5,080 nt of DNA from Candidatus Aenigmatarchaeota archaeon (GTDB taxonomy: Archaea; Aenigmatarchaeota; Aenigmatarchaeia; Aenigmatarchaeales; SZUA-1535), in assembly GCA_026985775.1 (NCBI GenBank), contig JALSPV010000014.1, forward strand, positions 1 to 5,080, given 5' to 3'. The first letter of the stretch is position 1; each line of letters opens with the position of its first letter. The position numbers and the translations under genes were made by a program. Under the pieces are notes generated by a model. That model made no database searches, had not been told where the DNA came from, and saw only the letters and a list, made by a program, of their open reading frames with translations. Below are positions 5,021-5,080 of this stretch, one piece after another.

Positions 5021-5080
5021 ATGCCGGTGAACGCTGGTCCAGAGTTTTTCAAGGCGCAGGAGAGGTATTTGAAAGCCAAA
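5021..5080 (+). CDS. Start of a probable archaeal TGS-domain GTP-binding protein (partial)
   Basis: Only 20 codons are present, beginning MPVNAGPEFF and continuing KAQERYLKAK to the window edge. The pattern recalls the N-terminus of archaeal Obg/DRG-related GTPases with a TGS domain, which typically begin with M-P-x-N, an aromatic position near residue 9, and an E/Q-x-x-Y-x-x-A-K/R stretch leading into a helical segment. Such proteins are thought to act with ribosomes. The call comes from memory of a short sequence and is moderate at best. The start is supported by a TATA-like element 24-31 bases upstream and by the lack of any Shine-Dalgarno, as expected for a leaderless gene. It diverges from adk with 34 bases between the two start codons. 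Confidence 0.5.
   Translation, partial: MPVNAGPEFFKAQERYLKAK

Noticed and set aside
4987..5079. 31 further in-frame codons upstream of the adenylate kinase ATG
   Set aside because: MAKIIAFIG is the family N-terminus, a TATA box sits 23 bases before it, and the extension lies antisense to the start of the divergent gene.

Overview
The window looks like a piece of an AT-rich archaeal chromosome, most likely euryarchaeal. The evidence is a Hel308-type DNA helicase, which is an archaeal hallmark; archaeal TATA boxes 21-24 bases ahead of start codons, as expected for leaderless transcripts; a near-perfect archaeal/bacterial Shine-Dalgarno sequence ahead of an operon-internal gene; and very tight gene packing. 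I see no tRNA or rRNA, CRISPR array, transposon or long repeat. No gene-free stretch exceeds about 75 bases.

Layout. Positions 1-1827 (minus strand) hold the N-terminal 609 codons of Hel308, whose C-terminus lies off the left edge. Six bases upstream, on the same strand and in the same frame, lies a complete HD-superfamily hydrolase gene (1834-2382), so the two probably form an operon. Divergent from it, an M20-family metallopeptidase/deacylase gene runs on the plus strand (2435-3607). A single near-symmetric TATA box at about 2403-2411 is correctly spaced for leaderless transcription in both directions. The peptidase gene runs into a convergent small gene of unknown function (3588-3836, minus), with 20 bases of overlap.

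On the right, one open minus-strand frame (3913-4986) encodes adenylate kinase (codons 1-214, with a Zn-finger LID) followed without a stop by a 143-residue four-cysteine, V4R-like domain. The junction carries a near-perfect Shine-Dalgarno and an ATG, so the second half looks like a separate gene whose upstream stop has been lost; one base change (CGA to TGA) would restore it. The first 20 codons of a divergent plus-strand gene, probably an archaeal TGS-domain GTP-binding protein, start at 5021, only 34 bases from the adenylate kinase start.

Functionally this is a housekeeping region: replication-fork repair (Hel308), nucleotide balance (adenylate kinase), a probable translation-linked GTPase, an amino-acid/peptide hydrolase, and three poorly characterised proteins (HD hydrolase, V4R-like, small unknown). 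I found no clear new multi-gene system. The most interesting points are the stop-less adenylate kinase/V4R junction, unusual residues in the kinase active site, and the shared bidirectional TATA box.
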